A stretch of 7,804 bases of DNA from an uncultured Thermoleophilia bacterium. Lineage in GTDB: Bacteria > Actinomycetota > Thermoleophilia > UBA2241. Below, one piece after another: positions 6,734 through 7,804 of this stretch (position 1 is its first letter; the number at the start of each line of letters is the position of its first letter). The translations under genes were made by a program, and so were the position numbers. The notes under the pieces were generated by a model, which did no database searches, was not told the DNA's origin, and worked only from the letters and a program-made list of their open reading frames with translations. The stretch spans positions 1 through 7,804 of the forward strand of contig CAIXSE010000319.1 of the NCBI GenBank assembly GCA_903921965.1, read 5' to 3'.

Positions 6734-6760
6734 GGGCGAGCGTGGGCGACGCTCCGGCCC
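6734..6760 (+). promoter_or_regulatory. Leader hairpin immediately upstream of the AOR-like gene's ribosome binding site
   Basis: GAGCGT (6738-6743) pairs with ACGCTC (6749-6754) around a 5-base loop. GGGC (6734-6737) extends the stem with GCCC (6757-6760) past a 2-base bulge. The hairpin ends just before the GGAAAGGA ribosome binding site and could affect translation or mRNA stability. This rests on pairing alone. Confidence 0.3.
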
Positions 6761-6762
6761 CG

Positions 6763-6772
6763 GGAAAGGATG
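6763..6772 (+). promoter_or_regulatory. Ribosome binding site deciding the TTG start of the AOR-like gene
   Basis: The stretch GGGAAAGGATG region (AAGGA at 6766-6770) aligns with AAGGAGG and leaves about 9-11 bases to the TTG at 6782. The in-frame ATG at 6770 is followed at once by TGA (6773-6775), so it cannot be the start, and GTG 6772 is in another frame. TTG 6782 is the only start that preserves the AOR N-terminal strand. Confidence 0.55.
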
Positions 6773-6781
6773 TGAGCGACC

Positions 6782-7804
6782 TTGACCGACTTCCTTACGA
6801 TCGATCTGACGACGGGCGCCGCAAGCCAGGAGCCGCTGGCTCCCGAGTACGCGGCGATCGGCGGCCACGGGCTCACCTCCGCGGTCGTGGCGAGGGATGT
6901 GGACCCCGCGGCCGATCCGCTCGGGCCGGACAACGTGCTCGTGATCGCCGCCGGGATCTTCGCCGGGACGACGGTCCCCAACGGCCACCGCCTCTCGGTG
7001 GGCGGCAAGAGCCCGCTCACCGGCGGCATCAAGGAGGCCAACTCCGGCGGCTCCGCGGCGCGCGCCATGGCGCGGCTGGGGCTGCGCGGCATCGAGCTCA
7101 AGGGCCGCGCCGCCGAGCTCAGCGTGCTCGAGATCGGCGCGGGTGGGGCGAAGCTGGCCCCCGCGCCCGAGCTCGCGGGCCTCGGCTCCTACGCCACCGT
7201 CGACGCTCTCAGGGAGAAGTACGGCGACAAGCCCTCGTTCATCTGCATCGGCCCGGCCGGCGAGATGATGATGAAGGCCGCTGCGGTCATCGTCACGACC
7301 GCCGACCACTACCTGCGCGCCGCCGCGCGCGGCGGCCTCGGCGCCGTCATGGGTTCCAAGAACATCAAGGCCGTCGTGATCGACAGCACCGGCGGCCCCG
7401 GTGTGTCCGTCGCCGACCCCGAGGCGCTCAAGGACCTCTCGAAGCAGCTCACCGAGGGCATCCTCTCGCACCCGGCGATGGCCGCCCTCGAGGCGCTCGG
7501 CTCGGCCTTCCTCATCAACGTCACGCAGTCCATGGGCTGTCTGGCCACGAAGAACTTCTCCGCGGGCACGTTCGAGAACGCCGCCGCCATCACCGGCGAG
7601 CACATGGTCGAGCTGATGAACGCGCGGCCCATGGCCGACCCCAGGCACAGTTGCATGCGCGGCTGCATCATCAACTGCTCGCAGGTGTACACCGACGAGG
7701 ACGGCGTGCCGATCACCTCCGGCCTCGAGTTCGAGACCATCGGCCTGGTCGGCTCCAACTGCCTGATCGACGACATCGACCAGGTGGCGCGCATCGACCG
7801 CCTC
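6782..7804 (+). CDS. Aldehyde:ferredoxin oxidoreductase (AOR) family tungsten/molybdenum enzyme (3' partial)
   Basis: AOR-family enzymes hold W or Mo on two pterins plus one [4Fe-4S] cluster and oxidise aldehydes to acids, usually with ferredoxin. The 341 visible residues are roughly half of a typical 600-700. The N-terminal strand FLTIDLTTG (4-12) and GGHGLTS (27-33) match the usual VDL..G and GG.GL motifs. SVGGKSPLTGGIKEANSGG (about 76-94) is the classic pterin-binding segment, and IGPAGEMMMKAAAV and ARGGLGAVMGSKNIKAVV are family signatures. HSCMRGCIINC supplies cysteines 291, 295 and 299 for the [4Fe-4S] cluster; the fourth, by analogy with Pyrococcus AOR Cys494, lies beyond the edge. TSGLEFETIGLVGSN follows, as in YdhV-like members. 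The cysteine spacing is CX3CX3C, against CX2CX3C in Pyrococcus AOR. It starts at TTG after its own apparent control region. The substrate and the metal cannot be told from sequence. Confidence 0.93.
   Translation, partial: MTDFLTIDLTTGAASQEPLAPEYAAIGGHGLTSAVVARDVDPAADPLGPDNVLVIAAGIFAGTTVPNGHRLSVGGKSPLTGGIKEANSGGSAARAMARLGLRGIELKGRAAELSVLEIGAGGAKLAPAPELAGLGSYATVDALREKYGDKPSFICIGPAGEMMMKAAAVIVTTADHYLRAAARGGLGAVMGSKNIKAVVIDSTGGPGVSVADPEALKDLSKQLTEGILSHPAMAALEALGSAFLINVTQSMGCLATKNFSAGTFENAAAITGEHMVELMNARPMADPRHSCMRGCIINCSQVYTDEDGVPITSGLEFETIGLVGSNCLIDDIDQVARIDRL

Noticed and set aside
6545..7648. Minus-strand open frame of 367 codons covering the intergenic region and the start of the AOR-like gene
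   Set aside because: It lies opposite clear AOR motifs, has no recognisable domain, and crosses the inverted repeat. It is best explained as an antisense shadow.

Overview
The window is very GC-rich DNA in which almost every third codon position is G or C. All four genes lie on the + strand, and three of the four start at GTG or TTG (the fourth begins outside the window). The content points to a high-GC bacterium with anaerobic or facultative redox metabolism: two different molybdenum/tungsten enzyme families, a NAD(P)H-dependent GltD-type flavo-iron-sulfur module, and a further flavoprotein. An anaerobic actinobacterial lineage is my best guess, but nothing in the sequence proves it; high-GC Deltaproteobacteria-like or Chloroflexi-like bacteria are alternatives.

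Layout. (1) Positions 2-2833: a xanthine dehydrogenase/aldehyde oxidase-family protein, cut by the left window edge, with the two [2Fe-2S] domains fused to the molybdopterin catalytic domain. (2) Positions 2830-5175, overlapping gene 1 by 4 bases (GTGA): the matching FAD subunit, related to the medium subunit of CO dehydrogenase and the beta subunit of 4-hydroxybenzoyl-CoA reductase. It is split in the middle by about 457 residues that look like a complete GltD/NfnB-type NAD(P)H oxidoreductase with its own Fe-S cysteines. (3) Positions 5230-6564, after a short 54-base gap: an amine oxidase/protoporphyrinogen oxidase-type flavoprotein of unknown substrate. (4) A 217-base intergenic region with a GC-rich hairpin, a tentative promoter, a perfect AT-rich 10-bp inverted repeat and a hairpin just upstream of the next ribosome binding site. 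(5) Positions 6782-7804: the first 341 codons of an aldehyde:ferredoxin oxidoreductase (AOR) family tungsten/molybdenum enzyme, cut by the right edge.

How they may work together (inference). Genes 1 and 2 should form one soluble molybdenum hydroxylase or reductase. Electrons could pass between NAD(P)H bound to the inserted GltD module, [4Fe-4S] clusters, the FAD of the CoxM-like fold, the two [2Fe-2S] clusters and the Mo site. Gene 3 is probably co-transcribed with them. The AOR-like gene has its own apparent control region and may be a separately regulated unit that oxidises an aldehyde or reduces an acid. The most unusual feature is the nested insertion in gene 2; the Mo-site residues in gene 1 also differ from the textbook pattern. 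No RNA gene, CRISPR array, insertion sequence or attachment site was seen.
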